A stretch of DNA of 29,960 nucleotides from positions 1 to 29,960 of IMG/VR virus record IMGVR_UViG_3300044712_000210; one strand, 5' to 3'. Numbering within the stretch: position 1 is the stretch's first letter; every line of letters begins with the position of its first letter. Position numbers and translations under genes: made by a program. Below the pieces are notes generated by a model. That model made no database searches and was not told the origin of the DNA. It saw only the letters and a program-made list of their open reading frames with translations. Source of the DNA: a virus. Shown here piece after piece: positions 10,313 to 18,485 of this stretch.

Positions 10313-11629
10313 GTGGGAGATAGAGTATATTTTCACCCATCAGGTGCACCAGATAATGGTTCTAACCGTACTGTTAGTAACAATAATGCTAGACCATTCA
10401 TTCAGGTAACAACAGTTGCTAATAGACCTGGAGATCCAATTGGATTTAATGCTTTTTCGGTTAACGGTGGATCCTACGACGAATGGTGGTGGTCTGGAAC
10501 AACAGTTCGTATTACTGGTCAAAACTATGTTGCTATGCGTGGTGGTAACCCAGGTACAGCTAATAACATGCCTGCATACGGTTATCTTGGAAACGGTACG
10601 CTACTTTCCACATGGACTGGTGGTATGGGTGGATATCTTGACTGGTATTATGTGGCACCAACCGCACCTAATGCACCATCTGCTTCAAGATCATCTAATG
10701 GAACATCTCTTACTGCAACAACAAACGGTGGATCATCTAACCGTGTTACTGCTTACGATGTAGCGTTAAATGGTGTAACTGATTGGAGTGCTAATGGAAC
10801 AGCCTTTAGCGTAAATGCTCATACAACATATAGTGTTATTGCTCGTGCTAGAAATGAAGACGGTTCATCTGGAAATAGTGGAACCACAACCTCTTATGGT
10901 ATTCCAACTGCACCACAGTCACCATCTGCAACAAGAAGTACTTCTGTGGCTGGAAGAATCTCTGTTTCATGGACAGCTCCTTCATATACTGGTGCAGGAA
11001 TTAACTATTACCACGTATATAGAAACAGTGCATATCTTGGTCAATATACATCGACATCAATCAATGACGATGGACTCACTAGGGGAACAACGTACTCTTA
11101 TACCGTTTATGCAAATAACTCAACTGGTTGGAGTCCAATTAGCTCCACTGCCTCGGCAGTAGCACCAGGTGTACCAAGTGCTCCAGGTACCCCATCTGTA
11201 ACAAGCAAGGTAGGAAGAACATTAACCATTAATTCGGCTAGAACGTCTTCCGATTATGGTAATTCAATTTCTGAATACAGAATTCAGTTAAGTACTGATG
11301 ATGGTGCTACGTGGAAAGGTTGGGATAATACTTCAAAGACCTTTACCGCAAATAACACTTATAACACTTTAGATGCCAGTGGAAACTTTACTTATCAGCT
11401 ATTAACTCCAGCTTTAACCTATAAATGGAGAACGTATGCTGTAAATAGTATTGGTACTGGAGATCTTGCAATTACAGCAACAGGAACATTTGTAGGTGCA
11501 GGTGGAAAGCGTTACACTGGTACTGCTTGGGAGCCAACAGCAACCTCAAAACGTTTTGATGGAACTAACTGGGTAGACTTTACAACAGCTAAAAGATATG
11601 ATGGAACTACTTGGGTAGATCTTACCTAA
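10313..11629 (+). CDS. Tail protein with FN3 domains and C-terminal Trp repeats
   Basis: The 438-residue frame starts at GTG 10313, 5 nt after the previous stop, with GGTGA 5 nt upstream; the next in-frame ATG would remove about 73 residues of a well-formed domain. Residues about 1-118 form a beta domain (VYFHPSGAPDNGS, YDEWWWSGTTV). Three FN3-like domains follow (about 120-200, 200-285, 285-395). The last 40 residues are a repeat of KRxxGTxWVD (three copies), a kind of C-terminal unit seen in tail tips of actinophages. Probably a receptor-binding or host-adhesion protein. Confidence 0.78.
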   Translation: MGDRVYFHPSGAPDNGSNRTVSNNNARPFIQVTTVANRPGDPIGFNAFSVNGGSYDEWWWSGTTVRITGQNYVAMRGGNPGTANNMPAYGYLGNGTLLSTWTGGMGGYLDWYYVAPTAPNAPSASRSSNGTSLTATTNGGSSNRVTAYDVALNGVTDWSANGTAFSVNAHTTYSVIARARNEDGSSGNSGTTTSYGIPTAPQSPSATRSTSVAGRISVSWTAPSYTGAGINYYHVYRNSAYLGQYTSTSINDDGLTRGTTYSYTVYANNSTGWSPISSTASAVAPGVPSAPGTPSVTSKVGRTLTINSARTSSDYGNSISEYRIQLSTDDGATWKGWDNTSKTFTANNTYNTLDASGNFTYQLLTPALTYKWRTYAVNSIGTGDLAITATGTFVGAGGKRYTGTAWEPTATSKRFDGTNWVDFTTAKRYDGTTWVDLT

Positions 11630-11630
11630 T

Positions 11631-11659
11631 TTGACCTTTTTAAAAACACGTGCTATTCT
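11631..11659 (+). promoter_or_regulatory. Complete rightward promoter with -35 and -10
   Basis: TTGACC (11631-11636) and TATTCT (11654-11659) are 17 nt apart, immediately after the stop at 11629. This is the clearest two-box promoter on the right arm and would give a 25-nt leader for the 11693 gene. Confidence 0.65.
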
Positions 11660-11692
11660 AGAACTTCATATATTTTTGTGAGGTGATAGTAA

Positions 11693-12250
11693 ATGCTATC
11701 TTTTATAATTTCAAATGCAATCATTGTCGCTAATGCAGCGATGGGGGTATCACCCGTTACCACCGAAAAATTGACGGTAGACCTGCAAAACTCAAAAGGT
11801 ATTGTTCAGGCACAAGAATTAACAGTAACAGGAACGGCTTTGACGGTATCTAGAGACGCTGTAACCGTAAATTTGACACCCACGGTGCAAACCGCATCTT
11901 TAGGCTCTCAGATCGCAACACAGAGCCTCCCAGCTTCAAGTTCAGCATTGGTTAATTCTGCAATGAAGTATGTTGGTTATAGTTGGGACTGTACAATGCT
12001 AGTTGAGCAGGCACTTCGTGACCTAGGGTACAGCATTGGGGATGTTGGTCCTATGGGGTTTGGATCTGTTGGGACAGTATTCTACGATCCTTCTCAGGTT
12101 CAGCCTGGTGATATCATGATGCGTGGTGGCCATGTTGCTATTTGGGCAGGAGATGGGTATTCTGTTCAAGGTGGCTTTGGGTTTGGCGGAGTTGTTTACA
12201 ATTCTTGGGAAGGTCCAGGAAGCTATTCTGCATTTGTTCGATTAGGATAA
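11693..12250 (+). CDS. NlpC/P60-type peptidoglycan hydrolase, possibly exported
   Basis: The 185-residue product starts with a hydrophobic stretch (LSFIISNAIIVANAA, residues 2-16) that could be a signal or anchor without the usual basic residues. Its C-terminal half (about 85-185) looks like NlpC/P60: cysteine in SWDCTMLVEQAL (C100), then VQPGDIMMRGGHVAIWAGDG with the histidine (H147). The middle is a beta-rich linker. GAGGTGA is 6-8 nt before the ATG. Having its own promoter among fibre genes, it could be a virion-associated wall hydrolase used at entry, or a second lysis enzyme. Confidence 0.75.
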   Translation: MLSFIISNAIIVANAAMGVSPVTTEKLTVDLQNSKGIVQAQELTVTGTALTVSRDAVTVNLTPTVQTASLGSQIATQSLPASSSALVNSAMKYVGYSWDCTMLVEQALRDLGYSIGDVGPMGFGSVGTVFYDPSQVQPGDIMMRGGHVAIWAGDGYSVQGGFGFGGVVYNSWEGPGSYSAFVRLG

Positions 12251-12284
12251 TAACTAATTATGGTATTATTGTAGTTGGAGACTT

Positions 12285-14345
12285 ATGGCTACTTTAACTA
12301 GAATGTACCAACGCAGAGGTACTGCTGCACAATGGGCTGATGTAGCTACTACAGTACTGCTTCAGGCTGGTGAGATCGGTTTAGAGACCGATACTGGCAA
12401 GTTTAAGATTGGTAACGGTAGTGCTGTTTGGTCTGCACTTAGTTACTACCTCAAAGATTCTGACAACGCTGGCATCTATGTAAAGCTTGCACCAGTTGGT
12501 CCTAGCTATAGTCAAAACATTACAGGTATCAACGTTTTAACTCCACAATCAAATTCTCAAACCCCACTTGTAGTTAGCGGTCTGTCTGGACAGTCGGCGG
12601 TATTGACAAGATGGAGAAACAGCTCAGACACCACTTTGGCTTCTATCGATGCTAGTGGTAAGATTACAGCAGTAGGTGCACTCTTTAATGGTGTAGTAAA
12701 TGTAAACAACAATAAGATTACTAATCTTGCTACGCCTACTTCAGACGCAGATGCTGTTACAAAAGCCTATGTGGATGATGCTATTGCTGGTTTGGCATGG
12801 AAGGAAGCAGTCCACCTCATTGCAGTGTCTAACGTAGCACTTACTGGGAATACTGGAACTCTTGTTATTGATGGTCACAGTGCACTGGATGCTACCGACT
12901 CTGGATATAGAATTCTTCTCACCAATCAAACAACAAGTACACAAAAGGGTATTTATGTTTACAACGATAACGGAACAACATATACCCTAACACGCTCTAC
13001 AGATGCAGATAGCCCTGCAGAACTAATTGGTGCATCTGTTTATGTTCAGGAAGGTACTACATACGGAACATCTTCGTGGGTTCAGTCAAACCACTACATG
13101 GACTCATTTGACGATCAAGCTTGGGTACAGTTCTCTGGTGCAGCTCTGATTACTGCTGGTACTGGTATGACCAAAACTGGAAATACTCTAGACGTAGTTG
13201 GTACATCTAACCGTATTACAGCAAACGCAGACTCTATTGATATTGCATCTACCTATGTTGGTCAAACATCTATCACTACCCTCGGAACTATTGCAACTGG
13301 TACCTGGAGTGCCACAACAATTGCAGCTAACAAGGGTGGTACTGGACAGACATCTTACGCTGTTGGAGATATTCTTTATGCCGATACAGTTTCAACTCTT
13401 GCCAAAAGATCTGCAAGTGCTACAGTAGGATTGCCACTGCTTTCTGCAGGTGCAAACACTGCACCAAACTATGGAACGGTGCCAACCGCAGGTATTACAG
13501 ATGACGCTGTAACATATGCAAAACTTCAAAATGTAAGTGCACAGTACCGTGTTCTTGGACGTATTTCTGCTAGTGCTGGAAACGCTGAAGAACTCACTCC
13601 AGATAATGTTATTACCTTAATTGGCCAGGGTACAACAAGTATCTCAATCTCTCGTATTCCAACTGGTACAACATCTTCAACAGTTGCACTTGGAGATCAC
13701 ACTCACACAATTGATCAACTTTCCGATGTCGTTATTACTGGTACCCCACAGACTCGCCAGGTTATTAAGTACAACGGTACAAACTGGGTTAACGAAGTTC
13801 CCTCTGGTGGTATTTCTGTTGGAGCGACTCCACCATCTCAGCCAGCTGCTGGTGATGCTTGGTTTGACTCTACCGATGGTGCTTTGTATGTTTGGTATGA
13901 TGACGGTGTAGATAATGATGGTGCTGGTCCTGGTACCTCTGCACAATGGGTACAGGTAAAGTCTAACTCAGCTCTTGAAGCTTCTTTGCTTACCCGTGTT
14001 AGTGCTCTTGAGTCTACAAATACAAACAATTCTTTTAATGTGCAAACAGCAAAAACTGCTGCGTACACACTTGGCAACGGAGATCAAAATGATCTTATTC
14101 AAATGAATACTGCAACAGCCGTTACGCTTTCAGTGCCAACCGATGCAACATATAATTTCCCAATTGGGACAAAGATTGAAATTTTGCAGGTAGGTGCAGG
14201 ACAAGTAACAGTCGCAGCTGTAACACCAGGAACAACAACTGTTAACGGTACACCAGGACTCAAGCTTCGTGCTCAGTGGTCACACGCAGTTCTTATTAAG
14301 AGAGCAGCAAATACATGGGTGCTTACTGGAGATCTAGCAGCTTAA
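12285..14345 (+). CDS. Long tail fibre with Mtd-like N-terminal domain
   Basis: The 686-residue product opens with a domain of the Mtd/tail-fibre N-terminal type (RRGTAAQWADVATTVLLQAG, EIGLETDTGKFKIGNGSAVW; about residues 8-60). A spacer leads to ITNLATPTSDADAVTKAYVD (about 144-164), frequent in marine and actinobacterial phage fibres, then a long beta-helical region, a WFDSTDGALYVWYDDG segment (about 525) shared with the type-A fibres, and a C-terminal beta domain. Start: TATTAT at 12264 and GGAG 6-8 nt upstream. Probably a trimeric receptor-binding fibre. Confidence 0.88.
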   Translation: MATLTRMYQRRGTAAQWADVATTVLLQAGEIGLETDTGKFKIGNGSAVWSALSYYLKDSDNAGIYVKLAPVGPSYSQNITGINVLTPQSNSQTPLVVSGLSGQSAVLTRWRNSSDTTLASIDASGKITAVGALFNGVVNVNNNKITNLATPTSDADAVTKAYVDDAIAGLAWKEAVHLIAVSNVALTGNTGTLVIDGHSALDATDSGYRILLTNQTTSTQKGIYVYNDNGTTYTLTRSTDADSPAELIGASVYVQEGTTYGTSSWVQSNHYMDSFDDQAWVQFSGAALITAGTGMTKTGNTLDVVGTSNRITANADSIDIASTYVGQTSITTLGTIATGTWSATTIAANKGGTGQTSYAVGDILYADTVSTLAKRSASATVGLPLLSAGANTAPNYGTVPTAGITDDAVTYAKLQNVSAQYRVLGRISASAGNAEELTPDNVITLIGQGTTSISISRIPTGTTSSTVALGDHTHTIDQLSDVVITGTPQTRQVIKYNGTNWVNEVPSGGISVGATPPSQPAAGDAWFDSTDGALYVWYDDGVDNDGAGPGTSAQWVQVKSNSALEASLLTRVSALESTNTNNSFNVQTAKTAAYTLGNGDQNDLIQMNTATAVTLSVPTDATYNFPIGTKIEILQVGAGQVTVAAVTPGTTTVNGTPGLKLRAQWSHAVLIKRAANTWVLTGDLAA

Positions 14346-14371
14346 TATTGCCATTATGATAAACTAATTAT

Positions 14372-15574
14372 ATGGCTCTTGATTTTCCTGCTAATCCGAC
14401 CAATGGTCAGATCTATGGTAGCTATACCTATAATTCAACGGTAGGTGCATGGCAATCTCGTGAAGATTCTAGAACTGTTGCTATTCTTTCATCTACCGTT
14501 CCAGTTTCCGCTAATCCTGGAGATATTTGGGTAAATACTAACGATGGCATTTCATTTGTTTATTATGACGATGGAACAAGTGCTCAATGGATGGAGTTGT
14601 TGCCTTCTGGTGTACCGCTGCTAGATACTAAAGCAGACATCTCAGGAGATACGTTTACTGGAAACATAATTGCACCAATATTTATTTCAAATGTTGCCAC
14701 TGGAACTGCCCCACTTACCGTATCATCAACTACTGCTGTCACTAATTTAAATGCTGATCTTCTTGATGGAAACCATGCATCAGCATTTTCTTTAACAACG
14801 CACACACATGATGACGTTGTTAGCAAAGGTGCTTTAGCTGCTGAGACTGGAAGGTCTGTTCACGATACTGGAATCTATACTTTTAATACTAACAACTCAT
14901 CATTAGGTGATTCAACACCAACAGCATACTGGTCTACCCTGGCATGGGGTAGGGGTGCTGCAGGATCTGCTGAGTTAGCGGCAAGCTGGACAACAAATGG
15001 AACAGAGCTATGGTATAGATCACTTAGAGACGTTGTGGATAACTGGTGGCCATGGAAGAAGATCTACAACTCTGGAACAGGTGTTCCAGCTGGGGATATT
15101 ACTTCTGGAACGCTAGCTTCTGCACGACTACCGTCTGGAACAGTGTTACAGGTTGTTGAATCTGGAACTGGTGCAAATACAGCAACAGTTACTGGACAAT
15201 ATACCTGGGGTAGTACTGGAATATCTGCCACAATTACACCAAGATCAACATCTTCTAGAATAAAGGTAACTGCCAATATTACTGCTAGCTGTTCGGCAGC
15301 TGGATGGGTTTTTATGAGAGTGCTTAGAGGGTCTACGCCAGTAGGAAACGGTACAGCTGGTGGAACTTTTAACTTCAGCACCCTAACATATATAGCTGAC
15401 TACGGAAGATTAGAACCAATGAACGCATGTTTTGTTGATAGCCCAGCTACAACTGCTGCAACAACATATACAATTCAATTTGCGGTATATACAGGAACTG
15501 GTTATCTAAATAGAAGAGGTGCAGATGCATTATTTGGTTCTTATTCAAACATTATATTAGAAGAAATTGCCTAG
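14372..15574 (+). CDS. Tail fibre, array member A1
   Basis: The 400-residue product opens with the type-A docking sequence (MALDFPANPTNGQIYGSYTY ...GAWQSREDS) and the GDIWVNTNDGISFVYYDDGT segment. A shaft carries PLTVSSTTAVTNLNADLLDG. A knob-like region (ELWYRSLRDVVDNWWPWKKI) is followed by a C-terminal head (about 250-400) with STSSRIKVTANI and DSPATTAATTYTIQF, a common phage fibre-head type. TATGAT lies about 10 nt upstream and there is no ribosome site. No small partner gene follows it. Confidence 0.88.
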   Translation: MALDFPANPTNGQIYGSYTYNSTVGAWQSREDSRTVAILSSTVPVSANPGDIWVNTNDGISFVYYDDGTSAQWMELLPSGVPLLDTKADISGDTFTGNIIAPIFISNVATGTAPLTVSSTTAVTNLNADLLDGNHASAFSLTTHTHDDVVSKGALAAETGRSVHDTGIYTFNTNNSSLGDSTPTAYWSTLAWGRGAAGSAELAASWTTNGTELWYRSLRDVVDNWWPWKKIYNSGTGVPAGDITSGTLASARLPSGTVLQVVESGTGANTATVTGQYTWGSTGISATITPRSTSSRIKVTANITASCSAAGWVFMRVLRGSTPVGNGTAGGTFNFSTLTYIADYGRLEPMNACFVDSPATTAATTYTIQFAVYTGTGYLNRRGADALFGSYSNIILEEIA

Positions 15575-15576
15575 TG

Positions 15577-15590
15577 TATAATTAAATTAT
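15577..15590 (+). promoter_or_regulatory. -10 element and palindromic joint before fibre B1
   Basis: TATAAT (15577-15582) is 6 nt before the ATG at 15589. ATAATT-A-AATTAT (15578-15590) is a perfect inverted repeat ending in the AT of the start codon. The same 13-mer occurs before A3 and B3. Confidence 0.7.
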
Positions 15591-16968
15591 GGCACTAGAT
15601 TTTCCAAGCTCTCCGACTAATGGGCAAACATATGGCAACTATTATTATGACGCTACCGTAGGTGCTTGGAATTCATTTTCATCTACTACCAATACTATTC
15701 CTAGTACCCTGAAAAATTTATCAATCACAACAGATACAGCATCGACAATTCCATTAACTGTTAAGGGTGCAACAAGTCAGACTGCAGATTTACAGCAATG
15801 GCTAGATTCTACTGGTGCCATTAAAGCCGAAGTTGCTTCAGATGGAACTATAACAGCTACAAGTTTAACTCTTACTAATGATCTTACCGTTGCAAACGGG
15901 GGTACAGGAGCAGGAACATTTACAACAGGTGCATACCTTAAAGGCAATGGTACTAATGCTATTCAAGCACAGACAGGCATTCCGTTTGCCGATGTAACCA
16001 TGCAAGCTATTCCAGCAGCAGCAGACCTAAACACTTATACAACTCAGGGTATCTATCATCAGGGTAGCGATGCACAGGCATCTGGTGGAACAAATTATCC
16101 AATAGCTAGAGCTGGCTTGTTGGAAGTCTATCAGTCTGGTACCGACGGTTCTGGGTTTACATACCAACGGTACACTGTTTATCAATCATTCCATGCAGTA
16201 TATACAAGAGCAAAATATACAACGACTTGGGGTGCATGGGAAGAAATACCAACTGGAACAGTTACTGTTGCTCAAGGTGGTACTGGTGCAACTACTCTAA
16301 CTTCGGGGGCATATCTAAAAGGAGCAGGTACATCAACTATAACAGCACAAACAGGCATACCAGCAACAGATATCACTTCTGGAATACTTCCAATAGCAAG
16401 GGGTGGTACTGGGGTAGCTAATGGTACTGGTCTTATACCTATTGTTCCTACAAGCGTTACAATGGGGTCTGGAACAGCAACAAGAGATACTAACACAGGA
16501 AGAGTGACTTTTTCTGGTGGAGGGATCATTCTTAATGGAGTTTTTTCGAATACATACACAAACTATATAGTAAGAATTGAAATGACTGGAACTAGCCAAC
16601 CAAACGACTATGTGTACTGGAGGTTTACACAGGGTGGCTCATACACAACGGTAGCTGCTTATTATGGTGGATGTGCCTATAACCAGGGAACTACGTTGTC
16701 TACATTCCAGAGCAATCAGGCCACTGCATATGTAAGTATGGGTTATGCAGCTGCTTCTGGTGGCAATACTTATGCAATCAATGTATTTGCACCATATAAC
16801 TCAGCTGGTGGAAATAGACCAACTGTAAGTTTTCACTCTTCTTATGAAAACACTTCAGTTTGGGGAACATCTAAGTGGAATGGAGGAGCCACATTTGACG
16901 GATTCTGGTTTTATGCAGCTGGAAATGGAACTTTGACGGGGAATGTGACAGTTTATGGACTACAGTAA
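15589..16968 (+). CDS. Tail fibre, array member B1
   Basis: The 459-residue product opens with the type-B docking sequence (MALDFPSSPTNGQTYGNYYY ...GAWNSFSST) followed by IPSTLKNL. One unit PLTVKGATSQTADLQQW and two units VANGGTGAGTFTTGAYLKG / VAQGGTGATTLTSGAYLKG form the shaft. A knob-like motif (YTRAKYTTTWGAWEEI, about 205-220) precedes a C-terminal head starting at LIPIVPTSVTMGSG and ending TVYGLQ. The head resembles that of B2, including its end. Its last codons contain the ATG of the next gene (14-nt overlap). Confidence 0.88.
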   Translation: MALDFPSSPTNGQTYGNYYYDATVGAWNSFSSTTNTIPSTLKNLSITTDTASTIPLTVKGATSQTADLQQWLDSTGAIKAEVASDGTITATSLTLTNDLTVANGGTGAGTFTTGAYLKGNGTNAIQAQTGIPFADVTMQAIPAAADLNTYTTQGIYHQGSDAQASGGTNYPIARAGLLEVYQSGTDGSGFTYQRYTVYQSFHAVYTRAKYTTTWGAWEEIPTGTVTVAQGGTGATTLTSGAYLKGAGTSTITAQTGIPATDITSGILPIARGGTGVANGTGLIPIVPTSVTMGSGTATRDTNTGRVTFSGGGIILNGVFSNTYTNYIVRIEMTGTSQPNDYVYWRFTQGGSYTTVAAYYGGCAYNQGTTLSTFQSNQATAYVSMGYAAASGGNTYAINVFAPYNSAGGNRPTVSFHSSYENTSVWGTSKWNGGATFDGFWFYAAGNGTLTGNVTVYGLQ

Positions 16969-17152
16969 CAAAGAAGACTTTTTATCGATTGATCCATCAT
17001 TGTTTGATGTGGTAGATCAAGATCATCCAGAAAAATTGCCTTCACCAGATGAAATTTTTGCATCTCAGATAATTTTAAAGGAAAAAGCTTTAGCTAAACT
17101 AGAAAAGTTAGGACTTACGGAAGACGAAGCTAAGGCCGTAATTGGTATATAA
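16955..17152 (+). CDS. Small fibre-associated protein with GLTEDEA tail (1 of 3)
   Basis: The 65-residue acidic protein (MDYSNKEDFLSIDPSLFDVV...) overlaps the B1 fibre by 14 nt. The last 24 residues, KALAKLEKLGLTEDEAKAVIGI, are shared with the other two small proteins of the array while the rest differs. The position after the variable fibre head suggests a tail-fibre assembly chaperone or capping partner specific to that head. The C-terminal motif resembles a UBA-like helical hairpin. Its last codon and stop (ATA TAA) supply the TATAAT of the next fibre. Confidence 0.8.
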   Translation: MDYSNKEDFLSIDPSLFDVVDQDHPEKLPSPDEIFASQIILKEKALAKLEKLGLTEDEAKAVIGI

Positions 17153-17153
17153 T
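17148..17153 (+). promoter_or_regulatory. -10 element before fibre A2
   Basis: TATAAT is 6 nt before the ATG at 17160 and includes the preceding TAA stop. Confidence 0.7.
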
Positions 17154-17159
17154 TAAACT

Positions 17160-18227
17160 ATGGCTCTTGATTTTCCTGCAAATCCTACTAATGGACAAGT
17201 CTATGATTCGTACATATATAACTCAACCGTAGGTGCATGGCAAGCACGTGAGGATTCTGCCACGGTAGCAACAATATCTACAGTTCTACCAGCATCAGCT
17301 AATCCAGGTGATATATGGTATGATAATGATGATGGTACTTCTTATATTTATTATGACGATGGTACGTCTGCTCAATGGGTAGAGTTGCTCTCTTCTGGCC
17401 TACCGCTGCTAAACACCAAGGCTGATCTAGCTGGTGCAACTTTTACTGGAAATGTAACTGCACCAAGATTTATTTCTAATGTTGCAACAGGAACATCTCC
17501 ACTTACTGTAACTTCAACAACAGCTGTTGCTAATCTTAATGCCGACCTTCTTGACGGAAATCATTCTACAGCCTTTGCTCCAGCAGCTGGCTCTACAAAC
17601 ATTACAACTCTTGGAACAATCACATCTGGAACCTGGAATGGTTCTGTAGTTGGCGTTCAATATGGAGGAACTGGTGCAAATACACTGACTTCTGGTGGAT
17701 ACCTTAAGGGTGCTGGCACTGGTCCAATTACCTCACAAAGCGGTATTCCTGCAGGAGACATTACATCTGGAACTATTTCATACTCTAGACTACCAGCAGG
17801 AATAATTAGGCAAGTTGTTTACGGTTCTACAGGAACACAGGTTACAAGTTCTACAAATGCTTCATGGACAGATACTGGGCTTACCGCCACAATTACTCCA
17901 ACATCATCTACAAGTAAAATTTTAATAATTCTCAATCAAAATGGAATTACAAAACAAACAAGTGCAAACATTGAAAGTGCTTTACAGCTTAAACTTTTAA
18001 AAAATGGTGTAGAGTTTGCTACATGGCCAGGAAACTTGATTGGATATTCCCCCTCAGCTGGATACTTGGCAGAGCTTGGAGTGGGCTATACATTATTGGA
18101 TTCTCCTGCTACTACGTCTGCGTTAACTTATAAGACACAGTTCAAAAATTATGTCAACGCATCTTTTGTTTCTGTTCAACATTATGGAGGAACATCATCA
18201 ATAACATTAATGGAGATTTTACAATGA
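17160..18227 (+). CDS. Tail fibre, array member A2
   Basis: The 355-residue product has the type-A N-terminus (MALDFPANPTNGQVYDSYIY), GDIWYDNDDGTSYIYYDDGT, LLNTKADLAGATFTGNVTAP, NLNADLLDGNH, and one YGGTGANTLTSGGYLKGAG unit. The C-terminal head (about 225-355) is of the same class as A1 (TSSTSKILIIL, DSPATTSALTYKTQF) but clearly diverged, consistent with different receptor specificity. It overlaps the next small gene by 4 nt (ATGA). Confidence 0.88.
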   Translation: MALDFPANPTNGQVYDSYIYNSTVGAWQAREDSATVATISTVLPASANPGDIWYDNDDGTSYIYYDDGTSAQWVELLSSGLPLLNTKADLAGATFTGNVTAPRFISNVATGTSPLTVTSTTAVANLNADLLDGNHSTAFAPAAGSTNITTLGTITSGTWNGSVVGVQYGGTGANTLTSGGYLKGAGTGPITSQSGIPAGDITSGTISYSRLPAGIIRQVVYGSTGTQVTSSTNASWTDTGLTATITPTSSTSKILIILNQNGITKQTSANIESALQLKLLKNGVEFATWPGNLIGYSPSAGYLAELGVGYTLLDSPATTSALTYKTQFKNYVNASFVSVQHYGGTSSITLMEILQ

Positions 18228-18478
18228 GTCACGAAGATTTTATATTGGCTTTGAGTCATCTAGGATTTGATAATGGATTTTCTATATCTGGAAATGAAGA
18301 GATAGAAATAGTTGTTTGGGAACATGACCAGCCAAAACCTACCAATATAGAAGTGCAGAAAGCACTCAAAGAAGCACAAGAACAAATCATAGCACTGCCA
18401 CCAAAAGAATCTGCACTAATCAAATTGCAAAATCTAGGCCTTACAGAAGAAGAGGCCAGAGCAATTGCTGGTGTATAA
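18224..18478 (+). CDS. Small fibre-associated protein with GLTEEEA tail (2 of 3)
   Basis: This 84-residue protein starts in an ATGA overlap with fibre A2. Its N-terminal 55 residues (MSHEDFILALSHLGFDNGFS...) are unique; the C-terminus ALIKLQNLGLTEEEARAIAG matches the other two small proteins. Like them it is acidic and without membrane segments. A chaperone or adaptor role for the A2 head is inferred from coupling and context. Confidence 0.8.
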   Translation: MSHEDFILALSHLGFDNGFSISGNEEIEIVVWEHDQPKPTNIEVQKALKEAQEQIIALPPKESALIKLQNLGLTEEEARAIAGV

Positions 18479-18479
18479 T
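18474..18479 (+). promoter_or_regulatory. -10 element before fibre B2
   Basis: TATAAT (from GTA TAA T) is 6 nt before the ATG at 18486. Confidence 0.7.
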
Positions 18480-18485
18480 TGACTT

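Noticed and set aside
10305-10313. Programmed frameshift joining the genes at 9273 and 10313
   Set aside because: The second frame has a stop (TAA 10310-10312) after the first frame has already ended (TGA 10305-10307), and there is no slippery heptamer.
15033-15043. DnaA-type box TGTGGATAA inside fibre A1
   Set aside because: It is a single copy within coding sequence (Val-Asp-Asn codons), away from the promoter modules, so probably chance.
9923-16599. Several 60-100 codon frames on both strands inside fibre genes
   Set aside because: Repetitive Thr/Ala/Gly-coding DNA lacks stops in other frames; none has a ribosome site or TATAAT at the right distance.
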